DNA of 64,000 bases, taken from assembly GCF_041902385.1 (NCBI RefSeq), contig NZ_CP169244.1, positions 4,154,001-4,218,000 on the forward strand, written 5' to 3'. Within the stretch, counting starts at the first letter, position 1. Each line of letters opens with the position of its first letter. Positions 43,401 through 52,461 of this stretch are shown piece by piece. The notes beneath the pieces were generated by a model. The model searched no databases, was not told where the DNA came from, and saw nothing but the letters and a program-made list of their open reading frames with translations. This DNA comes from Arcticibacter sp041902385 (lineage in GTDB: Bacteria; Bacteroidota; Bacteroidia; Sphingobacteriales; Sphingobacteriaceae). The position numbers and the translations under genes were made by a program.

Positions 43401-43994
43401 TTAAGACCCCACAGTGCCCGTCTCAACCTCTCCCGCTCGCATATAATTGGCAATGATCACTCCCTTTGCTGTAACAGCACTTTCTTTTAGTGTAAAGGCT
43501 GCAGGAATTGCGCTGCTGTCGAACAACTTTTTTCCATGACCAAGAGTCAGGGGGTGAATGATCAGCCAGAGCTCATCAACGAGATCATTCTTGAACAACA
43601 GTTGCACAAGCTTGCTGCTGCCCCACACCCGAATGTCGGAGCCGTTTGAGTTCTTTAGATCTTCGATATCGGCCAGGCTGCTCAAGAACACCGAGTTCAT
43701 CCAGTCTGAATTTTTCCTGCTCGCTGACAAAACGTATTTCGTAACCTCGTTGATGCCCGGCCAGTATTGTTCATGTCGCGGCCAGTAGCTTTCCCAAATA
43801 TCAAAGGTCTTTCTGCCTAACAAAAGGTCCGACGGACTCATGAGCCTTTGCATGAGCTCACCACCAACCTCGTCATCGTATGGTGCCAGCCAACCGCCAT
43901 ATTTGAAACCCTCTGATGTATCTTCATCCGGCGCTCCCGGGCCCTGCATCACGCCATCGAGAGTAATCATGGAGATAACAATCAGCTTTCTCAT
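43401..43994 (-). CDS. dihydrofolate reductase family protein (RibD C-terminal type)
   Basis: 197 residues. MRKLIVISMITLDGVMQGPG is the typical opening, followed by PSDLLLGRKTFDIWESYWP, KYVLSASRKNSDWMNSVF and a C-terminal VDELWLIIHPLTLGHGKKLF. The family has the DHFR/RibD fold and binds NADPH; these stand-alone members have unknown substrates and are not the essential FolA. Ends GEVETGTVGS. Lies 5 bp from the next upstream gene. Confidence 0.88.
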   Translation of the reverse strand: MRKLIVISMITLDGVMQGPGAPDEDTSEGFKYGGWLAPYDDEVGGELMQRLMSPSDLLLGRKTFDIWESYWPRHEQYWPGINEVTKYVLSASRKNSDWMNSVFLSSLADIEDLKNSNGSDIRVWGSSKLVQLLFKNDLVDELWLIIHPLTLGHGKKLFDSSAIPAAFTLKESAVTAKGVIIANYMRAGEVETGTVGS

Positions 43995-43999
43995 GGGAA

Positions 44000-44383
44000 T
44001 TAATCTTTCAAGATAATATCATCTTCCATATCCACCACCATCTGGTGGATCTCCACATCAAACCATTCCTTAAATAGCTTAAACGTCCGCTTTTGCGGCC
44101 AATCGTTCTCATCTAGCCACCAATCGGTCAGCTCGCTCCGGAAAATCTTGTCGAAGTTCCTTCGGAGCCACCGTTCTACTGCTTCCGGTGTATCCTTCTC
44201 GCTGAGGAGATAAACCTTCCCCTCTTTTAAGTCCAGCAGCGGCCTTTCATTAGGAGTCAAACTGTTTGACCAATCAAGAAGAGGCTTCTTGGGTTTCACC
44301 ACGATGGCATCGCGATTGACCATATCGAAGTAGTCCAGATCATCTTCCATTTCTTCCATGCTATTCCTTTTTATTATGTCCAC
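44000..44383 (-). CDS. hypothetical acidic protein, 127 residues
   Basis: Starts MDIIKRNSMEEMEDDLDYFD (an internal Met at residue 9 is possible). Contains KVYLLSEKDTPEAVERWLRR and WWLDENDWPQKRTFKLFKEW, ending MVVDMEDDIILKD. Soluble, Trp-rich and acidic; similar small proteins occur in Bacteroidota, with no known function. Confidence 0.6.
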   Translation of the reverse strand: MDIIKRNSMEEMEDDLDYFDMVNRDAIVVKPKKPLLDWSNSLTPNERPLLDLKEGKVYLLSEKDTPEAVERWLRRNFDKIFRSELTDWWLDENDWPQKRTFKLFKEWFDVEIHQMVVDMEDDIILKD

Positions 44384-44487
44384 CTTGTATCGAGGTACTC
44401 TCAGCAGCTCGCAGTATGCACCGATAAAAGCAAAACTGCGAAGCTACCGAAAAACATAAAGTTAGTAATTTTAGAGCGACATGGGTA

Positions 44488-45135
44488 CTACCCTCTTTGC
44501 CGTTCCAACAAGATCATCATCATTAACCCGAGCAGGATACGCTCTCCGTCGCGCGGATCAATATTGCCGAGCTTGTCTACTCTAAATTGTCTCCCGAAGA
44601 ATGACGACTCCTTTGACAGACGGGCAACTACCGCACCGCTGGCATCTGTAACCGCATACCGGGGATGGAACATGTATCCGGTAAACAGGCCCATAATAGG
44701 AATTTCGGAGAGCAGGGAATCAAAAACCTTGGCCCATGGGTTTTCTTCCCGGATGTTGAAGTCAAGATTCTTGCCCTGATCGAAGATCTGATAGCTGGCC
44801 TTCCAGAAAGATTTCATTCCTTTCCGCCCTACGCTGCCTATCCGGACACCTTTCGCATCGGAAAACGCATAATTTGCGTTGAAGTCTATCCAGCGGTCCG
44901 CATTGATCTGATAAAGCAGCTCGGTCTTGCTCTCATCCGAGTAGATCATAATAGCTTCCTTGAGCTTAAACATTTTCTGGCGGACATAAGCGATCGTCCG
45001 GCCAGAGGCGTCCTTTGCAATAAAATCATTGGCAAGGGTCTTTATCCTGAACTGGAAGGAGATTGGGAACTGTAGCTTTGTCATTTCAATACCAGCAGCA
45101 TTTTGCTGGTCTAAGGTTTGGTTGTCTTCCATCAT
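44488..45135 (-). CDS. LURP-one/scramblase-like protein
   Basis: About 215 residues from ATG 45135 (MMEDNQTLDQQNAAGIEM). The Tubby-like beta-barrel layout is suggested by FQFRIKTLANDFIAKDASGR, MFKLKEAIMIYSDESKTELL, AFSDAKGVRIGSVGRKGMKS and TDASGAVVARLSKESSFFGR, ending in a short hydrophobic ERILLGLMMMILLE. Possible membrane-associated regulator. A decayed copy lies at 42333-42769. Confidence 0.65.
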   Translation of the reverse strand: MMEDNQTLDQQNAAGIEMTKLQFPISFQFRIKTLANDFIAKDASGRTIAYVRQKMFKLKEAIMIYSDESKTELLYQINADRWIDFNANYAFSDAKGVRIGSVGRKGMKSFWKASYQIFDQGKNLDFNIREENPWAKVFDSLLSEIPIMGLFTGYMFHPRYAVTDASGAVVARLSKESSFFGRQFRVDKLGNIDPRDGERILLGLMMMILLERQRG

Positions 45136-45239
45136 AGTATATCTTTTTTGCGCGGGCAAATATAGCACTAATTCGTTTGTGAAGAAATTTGTAAAAGTCA
45201 GCCCGGAGACCGATAACTTAACAAAACGGCATTCATAAT

Positions 45240-45262
45240 GTTATAACAAAATTATAACTTTG
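45240..45262 (+). promoter_or_regulatory. mazEF promoter/operator region
   Basis: GTTATAAC (45240-45247, a palindrome) is followed 4 bp later by ATTATAAC (45251-45258), overlapping TAACTTTG (45255-45262), which fits the -7 box. The mazE ATG is at 45267, so the message would be nearly leaderless if this box is used. Tandem half-sites fit MazE/MazF autorepression. Confidence 0.45.
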
Positions 45263-45266
45263 TAAT

Positions 45267-45518
45267 ATGGTGGTACGAGTAAGAAAGATCGGGAATTCAA
45301 CGGGAATACTCCTATCAAAAAGCATGATAGAACAGTGTCAGATAAAAGACGAAGTGGATATAGAGGTGAAGAATGACAGCATTGTTATAAAGGCCGTCAA
45401 AAAGAAGCCCAGGCATGATTGGGAAGAACAGTTTCAAGCAGCTCATTCCGCTGCTGACAAGGAAAGCCTTATGGGCGACTTTAACAATCAGTTTGACGAA
45501 GATGAATGGACATGGTAA
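45267..45518 (+). CDS. mazE: MazE-type antitoxin (AbrB/SpoVT fold)
   Basis: 83 residues. The N-terminal swapped-hairpin DNA-binding domain has VRVRKIGNSTGILLSKSMIE; the acidic, flexible C-terminus (DFNNQFDEDEWTW) is the part that wraps the toxin. Overlaps mazF by 13 bp. It would neutralise MazF and repress the operon. Confidence 0.9.
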   Translation: MVVRVRKIGNSTGILLSKSMIEQCQIKDEVDIEVKNDSIVIKAVKKKPRHDWEEQFQAAHSAADKESLMGDFNNQFDEDEWTW

Positions 45519-45832
45519 TCAAGCGCTTTGACGTTTATTTCATCGACCTGGATCCGACTGTCGGAAGTGAAATAAAAAAGACACGACCTTGCGTGATCAT
45601 ATCACCCGACGAGGTCAACAGATCACTTAACACGGTCATCGTTGCTCCCCTGACTTCCACCATTCGCCGCTACCCTACCAGAGTTGACTGCATAATTGAT
45701 AAAAAGAGCGGACAAGTAGCTTTAGATCAGCTAAGAGCAATAGATAAGACCAGACTTGGCCAGAAGCTGGGAAGACTTGATACCGGCAGCTGTGACATAA
45801 TCTTGGAAACCTTACAGGCTCTCTTTAGTTAG
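45506..45832 (+). CDS. mazF: MazF/PemK endoribonuclease toxin
   Basis: 108 residues; ATG at 45506 or 45512. RFDVYFIDLDPTVGSEIKKT and RPCVIISPDEVNR carry the Arg and the loop of the active site; the catalytic Thr lies in VIVAPLTSTIR; QVALDQLRAIDKTRLG completes the fold. Cleaves mRNA at short sequence motifs when MazE is degraded. Complete. Confidence 0.92.
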   Translation: MDMVIKRFDVYFIDLDPTVGSEIKKTRPCVIISPDEVNRSLNTVIVAPLTSTIRRYPTRVDCIIDKKSGQVALDQLRAIDKTRLGQKLGRLDTGSCDIILETLQALFS

Positions 45833-45970
45833 CAGAAACCCTTCTGCAGTCGTGATCGTAAACCCTTCAGGCTCCCGCTATCCCCGCTTAAATTCCTGGC
45901 GTACTATAAAAAGCGATATAAGGGGCAGTTTCGCCTCATTTCTCCCGCGATGCCCTCCAGACTACAAATT

Positions 45971-46864
45971 TTACTTGCTCTTCACGTACTGTATCAGTTC
46001 TTTCGGGCGGTCGGTCTGTATAATGGTTGCTCCGTTCTTCAGCAACCAGCCCCAGCTGTTGTCCTTATCACCTAAATCCACGGCAGTATCGTCATCATGA
46101 CCGGCATTTAATGACGCCCATAGTGAATTCAGCCAGACCTGATAGCCCTGCTTTTTCAAATCATGTATATACCTCATCGCCTCGCGGTCCTCGGTCTTGA
46201 AAATTGGCTGAAAATCCGTATTCTTTCTCGACTTATAAGATGAGATAATCTCCTTGTATCCCGGCTTATTAAGATCGATGATCGGCATGAGTCTCACTCG
46301 CTTATCAATATCGCCATATCTATTCTGAACCTCCTGCAAGGTCAAGTTGTCGTCCACATTCACAATGGTCTGATCGAACATGCCGTACTTCCCGATCAGT
46401 TCAATGACCTGCGGAAAGTAACTAAAGCCCTTATCAACATCAATAATTACCTTATCTCTGGCCAGCAGAAGACACTCTTCAAATGTCATGATTTTATGCA
46501 TCGTGGCTCTGCCCAACCCGTTCCGGAGCGAGAGCTCTTTTAACTGGCTGAGAGTAAATTGTCCCGGTTCGCCCTTTCCTGTCATCGTACGATCGATCGT
46601 TTTATCGTGACAGAGCACCAGGACGCTGTCCTTCGTCATTTTTAAATCGATCTCTACGATGTTCACTCCCATGTTAATGGCATACTCGATTGCCTTTCTG
46701 CTATTCTCAGGAGCATTGCGCCAGTCGCCCCGATGCGCTGCTACCAGAACCGGTTTCGATGGATCTACTTTGTTTAGGTAGGCTATATCCGCCTTAAGCG
46801 TTTGCGAAAAACCCTGAGTTATCGTATTACATACGAGCAGGAATAGTACTAAATATCTTTTCAT
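45971..46864 (-). CDS. glycerophosphodiester phosphodiesterase
   Basis: 297 residues with a signal peptide ending GFSQ. GDPD TIM-barrel motifs: VLVAAHRGDWRNAPENS (HR, catalytic His), VEIDLKMTKDSVLVLCHD (ExD and second His), IQTDRPKELIQYV at the end. Hydrolyses glycerophosphodiesters in the periplasm. Follows the YdcF-like gene by 18 bp, so the two are probably one transcript. Confidence 0.92.
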   Translation of the reverse strand: MKRYLVLFLLVCNTITQGFSQTLKADIAYLNKVDPSKPVLVAAHRGDWRNAPENSRKAIEYAINMGVNIVEIDLKMTKDSVLVLCHDKTIDRTMTGKGEPGQFTLSQLKELSLRNGLGRATMHKIMTFEECLLLARDKVIIDVDKGFSYFPQVIELIGKYGMFDQTIVNVDDNLTLQEVQNRYGDIDKRVRLMPIIDLNKPGYKEIISSYKSRKNTDFQPIFKTEDREAMRYIHDLKKQGYQVWLNSLWASLNAGHDDDTAVDLGDKDNSWGWLLKNGATIIQTDRPKELIQYVKSK

Positions 46865-46882
46865 CTTATAGGTATCAGGAAA

Positions 46883-48109
46883 TCAGGGATCTAAAGGTTC
46901 GTCGTTATCAATTCTAAAGGAAGTGATCTCAGGAGTAAACTCAATACTTCTGGGCTCAATAATCTCTCCAAGTTTATAGGGAACGTATCCTAATTCTTTG
47001 ATACACCTGTCCGCCATATTTTTCACGGATGCGATGTGAAAAGCACGACTGGTGATCAGCGACTTTTTGTTGGCAGGAAAGCCAGCCTGAAACATGATGC
47101 GGGCAGCATTACGCAGGTTAGTAGTAGTATGCCGGGCCTGCGGGTCAATGAGTATAGCACTCTCCGGAACATTAAGCACACCGGATAAATAATGCTTCAT
47201 CTCAATTGCTTCTACGAATTTCGTCTTGTAAGGGTGCGCACGCCCGCCCGATACGAGAATAAAGGGAGCCAGTCCTGCAAAGTATTGAGAAGCAGCCTTA
47301 CGGCAGGTGATCATTCCCAGGGGTGAAAGAGGCGTGTTCGGCTGATCAGGTCCCGCCCCCAATACCAATATCAGGGCATAAGGATATTTCGAAAAATCAG
47401 TACTTTTTACAGAAGCGTAAGCGCTCTTATTCTCACCCTCATCCAGGGGCTCATACAGCGCCGCATCCCAGCGCTCGTTTATCTCCAGGAAACGAGTAGC
47501 GGCATACATAGACGAAAACATGGAACTTCCCAGCGATGCAGCCTGTTCGCTCAGTGACATCACGACTTCCTGCAGGATAGTAGCATAGGGCTTTTTAGAT
47601 GCATTAATAGAAATAGAGTCAATAGCAGGGTAGTTGGGTTTGCGGCCCCCCGCATAGACATCTATCGTAAAATTCATTCCTTCAAAATCTCTTTTCAGCG
47701 CGTAGGCAATGCTCTGAACCCTGTCTTTCGACGGGAGAGCATACTTTAAACTTTGCTGCAGGCGGGTGCTGAGAGAGTCATCATCTACTTTAGACGTCGC
47801 AATTGCTTTGGCTATAAGTACAGGCAGCTGCTCTATTTCCTCAGCATTCCATTTTAAAGCAGCCAAACCGGCCGCTAAGTCAGCCGGCCTAGACTTCAAA
47901 CGAAGCTCTCTTCTGCTCAGGATTGACTTGATCTCCGGACGCTGAAAGACAGGCGTATACGTACTCTGATTTTTTAAGAGCAAAAAACTGGCGTAATAAT
48001 TTTTCGCCATCACCCACTCCTCTGCACCCGAAGGCCGGGCCTTAAACTGACTCATGCCCCTTGAGCAGACAAGGGACATGAGCAGGATAAAAAACAATTT
48101 AATCTTCAT
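46883..48109 (-). CDS. exported YdcF/DUF218 family protein
   Basis: 408 residues with a signal peptide ending SRGMSQ. The N-terminal 220 residues are helical with no family recognised; the C-terminal 185 are a YdcF/SanA domain (YALILVLGAGPDQPNTPLSP, FILVSGGRAHPYKTKFVEAI, ILIDPQARHTTTNLRNAARI, KSLITSRAFHIASV). The family acts in envelope or vancomycin-related physiology; the substrate is unknown. Confidence 0.82.
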   Translation of the reverse strand: MKIKLFFILLMSLVCSRGMSQFKARPSGAEEWVMAKNYYASFLLLKNQSTYTPVFQRPEIKSILSRRELRLKSRPADLAAGLAALKWNAEEIEQLPVLIAKAIATSKVDDDSLSTRLQQSLKYALPSKDRVQSIAYALKRDFEGMNFTIDVYAGGRKPNYPAIDSISINASKKPYATILQEVVMSLSEQAASLGSSMFSSMYAATRFLEINERWDAALYEPLDEGENKSAYASVKSTDFSKYPYALILVLGAGPDQPNTPLSPLGMITCRKAASQYFAGLAPFILVSGGRAHPYKTKFVEAIEMKHYLSGVLNVPESAILIDPQARHTTTNLRNAARIMFQAGFPANKKSLITSRAFHIASVKNMADRCIKELGYVPYKLGEIIEPRSIEFTPEITSFRIDNDEPLDP

Positions 48110-48133
48110 CAGCTATACTCTTAGTAACCCGCA

Positions 48134-49039
48134 TTATAACAGATCAAGCAGAATCTTCTCGAATGAATATTCGTGTAGCAACGGCCGATTCTTTACAGAC
48201 AACTGCAGCCCGTATTCCGGCTGACTTTTATGTGACTCAGAATAAGGACGATCCACAACTAAGGCGTTGGGTGTTAACCAAGCCTGTGAAGGTATTAAAT
48301 AGAGTCCGGGGCACTCTCCCTGAGTATATAGAACAAGGGCAAGATATAAACTGGCTTTCGGTTCAAATTTGCTCTTAGGCATAAAGACATACTGTGACTT
48401 AAGCACCGACTTGACCTGGATCTCATAGTACTTACCATTTTTCTTCACTAAAAAGTCAATTCCCTTATCGTCAACTTCCGAAGAATAAACATCGAAGCCG
48501 TACTGAGTAAACTCCATCTTCGTAAAATACTCAGCATACTTTCCTAATTGTGAACCTTTTAAACTATTCCAGTTATTTTTCATAAAACTATGACGACCTT
48601 CAATCAATTCTTTAAGTCTTTTCAGTAGGGCTAAGATTGAGCCGTTTCTAAATAAGCCGATTAGAGAACCATCGACGAATTTGTCCTGGCGAAGAGCGTA
48701 CGTTATTGCTTTAATTATAAACAGTAAGTCTTTTTCCTGGATGCCAGGACATCCTGCCCTCAAGTATTCACCTCCTTCTTTCCACTTCGGACAGTCTGGG
48801 AAACAAATAACAAGATTTAACTGGTAGCAGTATGATCTAAAATTGGATACTACTGTTGCTTCCTCAAAACCTCCGTAGTAGCTTATACCGTTAATCGTTC
48901 CACATACTACCTCTCCAAAGATTTTTTCCCTTTCGATGTCGTCGATCAGCGACAATAAGCGCCGAAAATTATCCAAAGGTACAGAGTAGATATAAGGAAT
49001 GATAGACTCAGGAGTGTAGGGCGAATCATGTGTATACAT
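48134..49039 (-). CDS. PD-(D/E)XK nuclease-like (DUF4365 type) with N-terminal DUF6508-like region
   Basis: 301 residues. The N-terminal 150 (VPLDNFRRLLSLIDDIEREK, ATVVSNFRSYCYQLNLVICF, KWKEGGEYLRAG) look like the DUF6508 family. The C-terminal part has SQLGKYAEYFTKMEFTQYGF, DDKGIDFLVKKNGKYYEIQVK, giving E, D and E-x-K-type residues (Asp in GIDF, Glu-Ile-Gln-Val-Lys) of DUF4365-like nucleases. The combination suggests a defence-associated or restriction-like nuclease. First gene of the accessory block on this side. Confidence 0.65.
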   Translation of the reverse strand: MYTHDSPYTPESIIPYIYSVPLDNFRRLLSLIDDIEREKIFGEVVCGTINGISYYGGFEEATVVSNFRSYCYQLNLVICFPDCPKWKEGGEYLRAGCPGIQEKDLLFIIKAITYALRQDKFVDGSLIGLFRNGSILALLKRLKELIEGRHSFMKNNWNSLKGSQLGKYAEYFTKMEFTQYGFDVYSSEVDDKGIDFLVKKNGKYYEIQVKSVLKSQYVFMPKSKFEPKASLYLALVLYTQGECPGLYLIPSQAWLTPNALVVDRPYSESHKSQPEYGLQLSVKNRPLLHEYSFEKILLDLL

Positions 49040-49318
49040 AAAACGAAATCCAGCAATATATCAACTTATTAATTATCTAAGCCTTACCATGAAGTTCAAT
49101 CCTCCCGCCCAAGATCCCGCCCGAATATCGTTCATTGCCAGTATTTCCCACATTCAGGAATCAGATTGCAGGTATTTGAAGATTCAGGTGTTACAGGCGA
49201 TACTAGCAATTCGGTCCTATGACTATGTTTTGGCTTCAAGTCCAAAGGTCGGACAATTCTACCTCTTTTTTCTTAGATTTTCATCTTTAAATGTAATTCG
49301 ATGAAAAGAATGGACCGC

Positions 49319-50203
49319 TCAAGCAAGAAAAGGCGCAAAAAAAGTTAAGTCGACTTCATAGACCGTCTTTGGTTTTACCCCAAGCTGTGCTTTCTCAAAC
49401 ATCCGCACCAGTTTTTCCCCATCAACCAGTTCTACCTTAGGAGCGCCTTCCCTATTGGCCTCTTTTATCGCATCAGAAGAAAACGTTCCGGTAGTAATAA
49501 TAATGCCCTTCTCCGCTCTTCCCAACATGGCATTTCTAAAGTCGCCCACTTGTGCCCGTGATACAGTTCCCGAGTAACGCTTACATTGAAACAGGACTTT
49601 AAAGGAAACAAAGGGGTTCATCTCCAGAGTACCAAAGCCGTCAATTCCGCCGTCATGAGAGCGGCCTGTTACCTGGACGTTCTCAAATCCCGACTCCCGA
49701 AGGAGTAAGGCGCACATTTGCTCGAAGCCCGCAGGCGTTAATCGCTGCAGCACTTCGAGTAAGCCCGGCTTTGTCTCAGCCTCATACTTCTCCGGGTCGG
49801 CTGCATCCTGTTCCTGCATGATCTCTTCTTCGGACTGCTTTGCCTTTCGCGCCTGCTGATGTATGGCCACCCATTTCAGGAATATTCTCCGCGCATCTTC
49901 AATGTTTATGTTGACATTACGCCCTTTCTCAGTGAGAGACCATGTACCATGCGTGGAAGAATCGAGATAGCCTTCCCACACCAGATACTGCCTCGCCCAG
50001 CAAACTTGATTATGAAAGCGATCTGCACCCGTCTTCGTAAGTTCGGTTAGAAATGACTCATCCAGCCGGAGGTTCTCGGCTATCTTGTTAGACACTTCAC
50101 GCGGTTTACCTGAGCCACCCAGCTGCTTTAAAGCATCGAGTATGGGTTGAAACCATTGAAGAAACTGCGATTTTTGTTTTCTTGAAGGAGATTGGGCCGT
50201 CAT
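49319..50203 (-). CDS. Mrr-type restriction endonuclease
   Basis: 294 residues. The N-terminal winged-helix Mrr_N region (PILDALKQLGGSGKPREVSN, YLVWEGYLDSSTHGTWSLTE) is followed by the Mrr catalytic core: LTPAGFEQMCALLLRESGFE, VTGRSHDGGIDGFG with catalytic Asp, and VLFQCKRYSGTVSRAQV with Q-x-K. Mrr proteins cut DNA with foreign modified bases. No methylase is adjacent, consistent with a type IV enzyme. Confidence 0.9.
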   Translation of the reverse strand: MTAQSPSRKQKSQFLQWFQPILDALKQLGGSGKPREVSNKIAENLRLDESFLTELTKTGADRFHNQVCWARQYLVWEGYLDSSTHGTWSLTEKGRNVNINIEDARRIFLKWVAIHQQARKAKQSEEEIMQEQDAADPEKYEAETKPGLLEVLQRLTPAGFEQMCALLLRESGFENVQVTGRSHDGGIDGFGTLEMNPFVSFKVLFQCKRYSGTVSRAQVGDFRNAMLGRAEKGIIITTGTFSSDAIKEANREGAPKVELVDGEKLVRMFEKAQLGVKPKTVYEVDLTFFAPFLA

Positions 50204-50404
50204 CGGATGTGGGATATTGCGTAAAACTATATAGTGTGTTTAAGTCTTATTCGGTGGGTCAAAGTAAAGGCTTTTCTGCAGTTTGTAAAGGAGGTCTTCC
50301 AACCTCTTAAAACTCTACTGTCAATAGTTAGCTGAGGAAACACAGCCCTTTTTGCATAGAATGGATTTACTCCTATTAGCACTGCTCCTTTCATGCGCAT
50401 CTCT

Positions 50405-50440
50405 TATATTTGTAATACCATGATGTTAGTACACTACTAA
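50405..50440 (+). promoter_or_regulatory. hipBA promoter and operator
   Basis: TATATTTG (50405-50412) fits the -7 box. An inverted repeat TTAGT-ACACT-ACTAA (50426-50440) lies just downstream, between promoter and hipB, where the HipB repressor would bind. Confidence 0.5.
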
Positions 50441-50460
50441 AAACACACGCTATTACCACC

Positions 50461-50769
50461 ATGATATCACTTATTTCACCGTCAAAGGCGCAGAAAAAGA
50501 TAGCAAATAACCTTCGCGACAGGCGGCTCAGCATGGAACTAACGCAGGAGGGCCTCGCTGAGCGATCTGGTGTGCCCCTTGCAACATTGAGGAAGTTTGA
50601 ACAAAAAGGGGCGATTTCCCTGGAATCCTTTTTGAAACTCCTGCTAGTCGTTGGCGGTATGCAGGAAGTAATAGATGTCTTGAAACCTTCAAAGCCAACA
50701 TTCAACTCGATAGATGATGTCCTTAAGAACACCGATGGCATACCCAGAAAGAGAGGACGAAAAAAATGA
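50461..50769 (+). CDS. hipB: HipB-like antitoxin (Xre HTH)
   Basis: 102 residues. Helix-turn-helix in RRLSMELTQEGLAERSGVPL and ATLRKFEQKGAISLESFLKL; the C-terminus is basic (RKRGRKK). Overlaps hipA (ATGA at 50766-50769). Binds HipA and represses the operon. Confidence 0.88.
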   Translation: MISLISPSKAQKKIANNLRDRRLSMELTQEGLAERSGVPLATLRKFEQKGAISLESFLKLLLVVGGMQEVIDVLKPSKPTFNSIDDVLKNTDGIPRKRGRKK

Positions 50770-52001
50770 TGGAGCTGTTGACGGAAGTGAAAGTTGGTCT
50801 GGATTTCGGTTCAGGGATTCATCCCGTGGGGCGCCTGGCCCTACGCGACCGCAATATTTATTTTGAGTACAACGACACATTCATCCAAAAGGGTATCGAA
50901 ATCTTGCCGTTGCGCCTGCCCTTGAGAAAAGGAGTGATCGCAATGCCTCAACGTCCGTTTGAAGGACTCCCGGGGGTTTTCAATGACAGCCTGCCGGATG
51001 GGTGGGGGCGATTGCTTTTTGACCGATTGCTGAGGTCACAAGGTATCTTGCCTGCCACTATTTCTCCGCTCGACCGCCTGGCGCATGTTGGCTTATCAGG
51101 CATGGGGGCGCTAGTTTATGAACCGGATAATAGCCCGTCAGATAAAGCCGGGGACTTTATTGACCTGGATCATCTGGCCTTACAGAGTCAAGAAGTCTTA
51201 AAAGGCAGCTCTGAAGAAGTAATCAAAGAACTATTAACCCTGAACGGATCGTCTGCAGGTGCGCGTCCCAAAGCAATGATTGCCCTAAACAAAGATCGTA
51301 CGCGGATTACCTACGGTGTAGAAAGGCTTGATAAAGAATTTGAACCGTGGCTGGTAAAATTTGCTAATTCTCAGGACGGACATGATGCAGGTGCAATTGA
51401 ATATGTCTATGCCCTAATGGCAAAAGAAGCAGGTGTGCTGATGCCCGACATACATTTATTCCCTTCCCGGAAAGGCGCCGGTCATTTTGCTGTCAAACGT
51501 TTTGACAGAACGGCCAATAAACGATTGCACATGCATACTGCAAGCGGCTTATTGCATAGCGATTTCAGAACGCCATCGCTGGACTATGAGGATTTACTGA
51601 ATTTAACCGGCGCTCTTACCAGGGACGTCCGTGAAGTAGAAAAAATGTATCGCCTCGCCGTATTTAATGTGCTGGCCCATAACCGGGATGATCATGCCAA
51701 GAATTTCAGTTTCCTCATGGATGAATACGGTGAATGGAAACTTGCGCCTGCCTATGACCTTACTTTTTCCAGTGGCCCAAACGGCGAGCAAAGTACGATG
51801 GTGATGGGCGAAGGCAGAAATCCACAGATCAGCCATCTGCTAAAACTCGGCCAGGAAGCGAACGTGCCCAAAAAGCGCGTGGAAGAAATTATAGACCGGA
51901 CCAGAAGTTCTCTAGATCGCTGGACGGAACTGGCAAAACAACATGATGTGCCAAAGACAAATATTGAACTTATCGCGAAGACAATAAAAGGAATCAATTG
52001 A
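50766..52001 (+). CDS. hipA: HipA-type serine/threonine kinase toxin
   Basis: 411 residues, full length. N-terminal subdomain with FNDSLPDGWGRLLFDRLL; phosphate-loop Ser region LTLNGSSAGARPKAMIAL; HFAVKRFDR; catalytic core VLAHNRDDHAKNFSFLMD with the Asn and two Asp, and the metal-binding LAPAYDLTFS. HipA homologues phosphorylate aminoacyl-tRNA synthetases and cause dormancy. All catalytic residues are present. Confidence 0.93.
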   Translation: MMELLTEVKVGLDFGSGIHPVGRLALRDRNIYFEYNDTFIQKGIEILPLRLPLRKGVIAMPQRPFEGLPGVFNDSLPDGWGRLLFDRLLRSQGILPATISPLDRLAHVGLSGMGALVYEPDNSPSDKAGDFIDLDHLALQSQEVLKGSSEEVIKELLTLNGSSAGARPKAMIALNKDRTRITYGVERLDKEFEPWLVKFANSQDGHDAGAIEYVYALMAKEAGVLMPDIHLFPSRKGAGHFAVKRFDRTANKRLHMHTASGLLHSDFRTPSLDYEDLLNLTGALTRDVREVEKMYRLAVFNVLAHNRDDHAKNFSFLMDEYGEWKLAPAYDLTFSSGPNGEQSTMVMGEGRNPQISHLLKLGQEANVPKKRVEEIIDRTRSSLDRWTELAKQHDVPKTNIELIAKTIKGIN

Positions 52002-52075
52002 GCTAAGAGAAGATGAGTTAACTCAACTCCGGGTGATCGGAGAATTCGTTGAAGTGATTGACTACGCTTCCTATT

Positions 52076-52147
52076 CCAGCTAGTGCCGATGAGGTTTCCT
52101 ACTTTCCCAGAAAAGCCGCCCATCAGACCTTTAATAAAACTTCCCAT
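52076..52147 (-). pseudogene. N-terminal remnant of a DUF6266-like gene
   Basis: ATG 52147 followed by MGSFIKGLMGGFSGKVGNLI and GTSW, the very conserved opening of DUF6266 proteins (MGxFIKGILGGFSGKVG). After Trp the similarity stops and the frame reads noise into the hipA 3' end. The rest of the gene is missing. Confidence 0.65.
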
Positions 52148-52260
52148 AATGTTAAAATTTAAAGGGTTAAAACTTAGTTCATTGCTCAGGACCAGAACTT
52201 TCGCTAGTATCAGCCCTGCCTCTGAACCACATGTAGAACCCGCTCCTGCCCTTGCAGAAT

Positions 52261-52300
52261 GCCGGTGCCAGACGGTGCCAGATGGCTCCAGTTGGCGTCA
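52261..52300. repeat. four 10-bp tandem units
   Basis: GCCGGTGCCA, GACGGTGCCA, GATGGCTCCA and GTTGGCGTCA in succession, a degenerate 10-bp array 150 bp before the longer 11-bp array. Confidence 0.6.
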
Positions 52301-52461
52301 GTTTTACACCCTTCAGTCCTTTCTTCCATGCTTGAGAAAAGCTCCTGATTATTACCTGATCCGTACCTGGATCGTCGCTTTTCCGTCTGTTCTTTTACTC
52401 CCTGCAAGCCCCAAGGAGACGCCGTAACGGCCGGCAGACGGCCGGAAGGAAAAGCAGAGAC

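Noticed and set aside
49089..49304. 71-codon plus-strand frame between the two nuclease genes
   Set aside because: No conserved pattern, no terminator or promoter seen; it lies in the intergenic space of two minus-strand genes.
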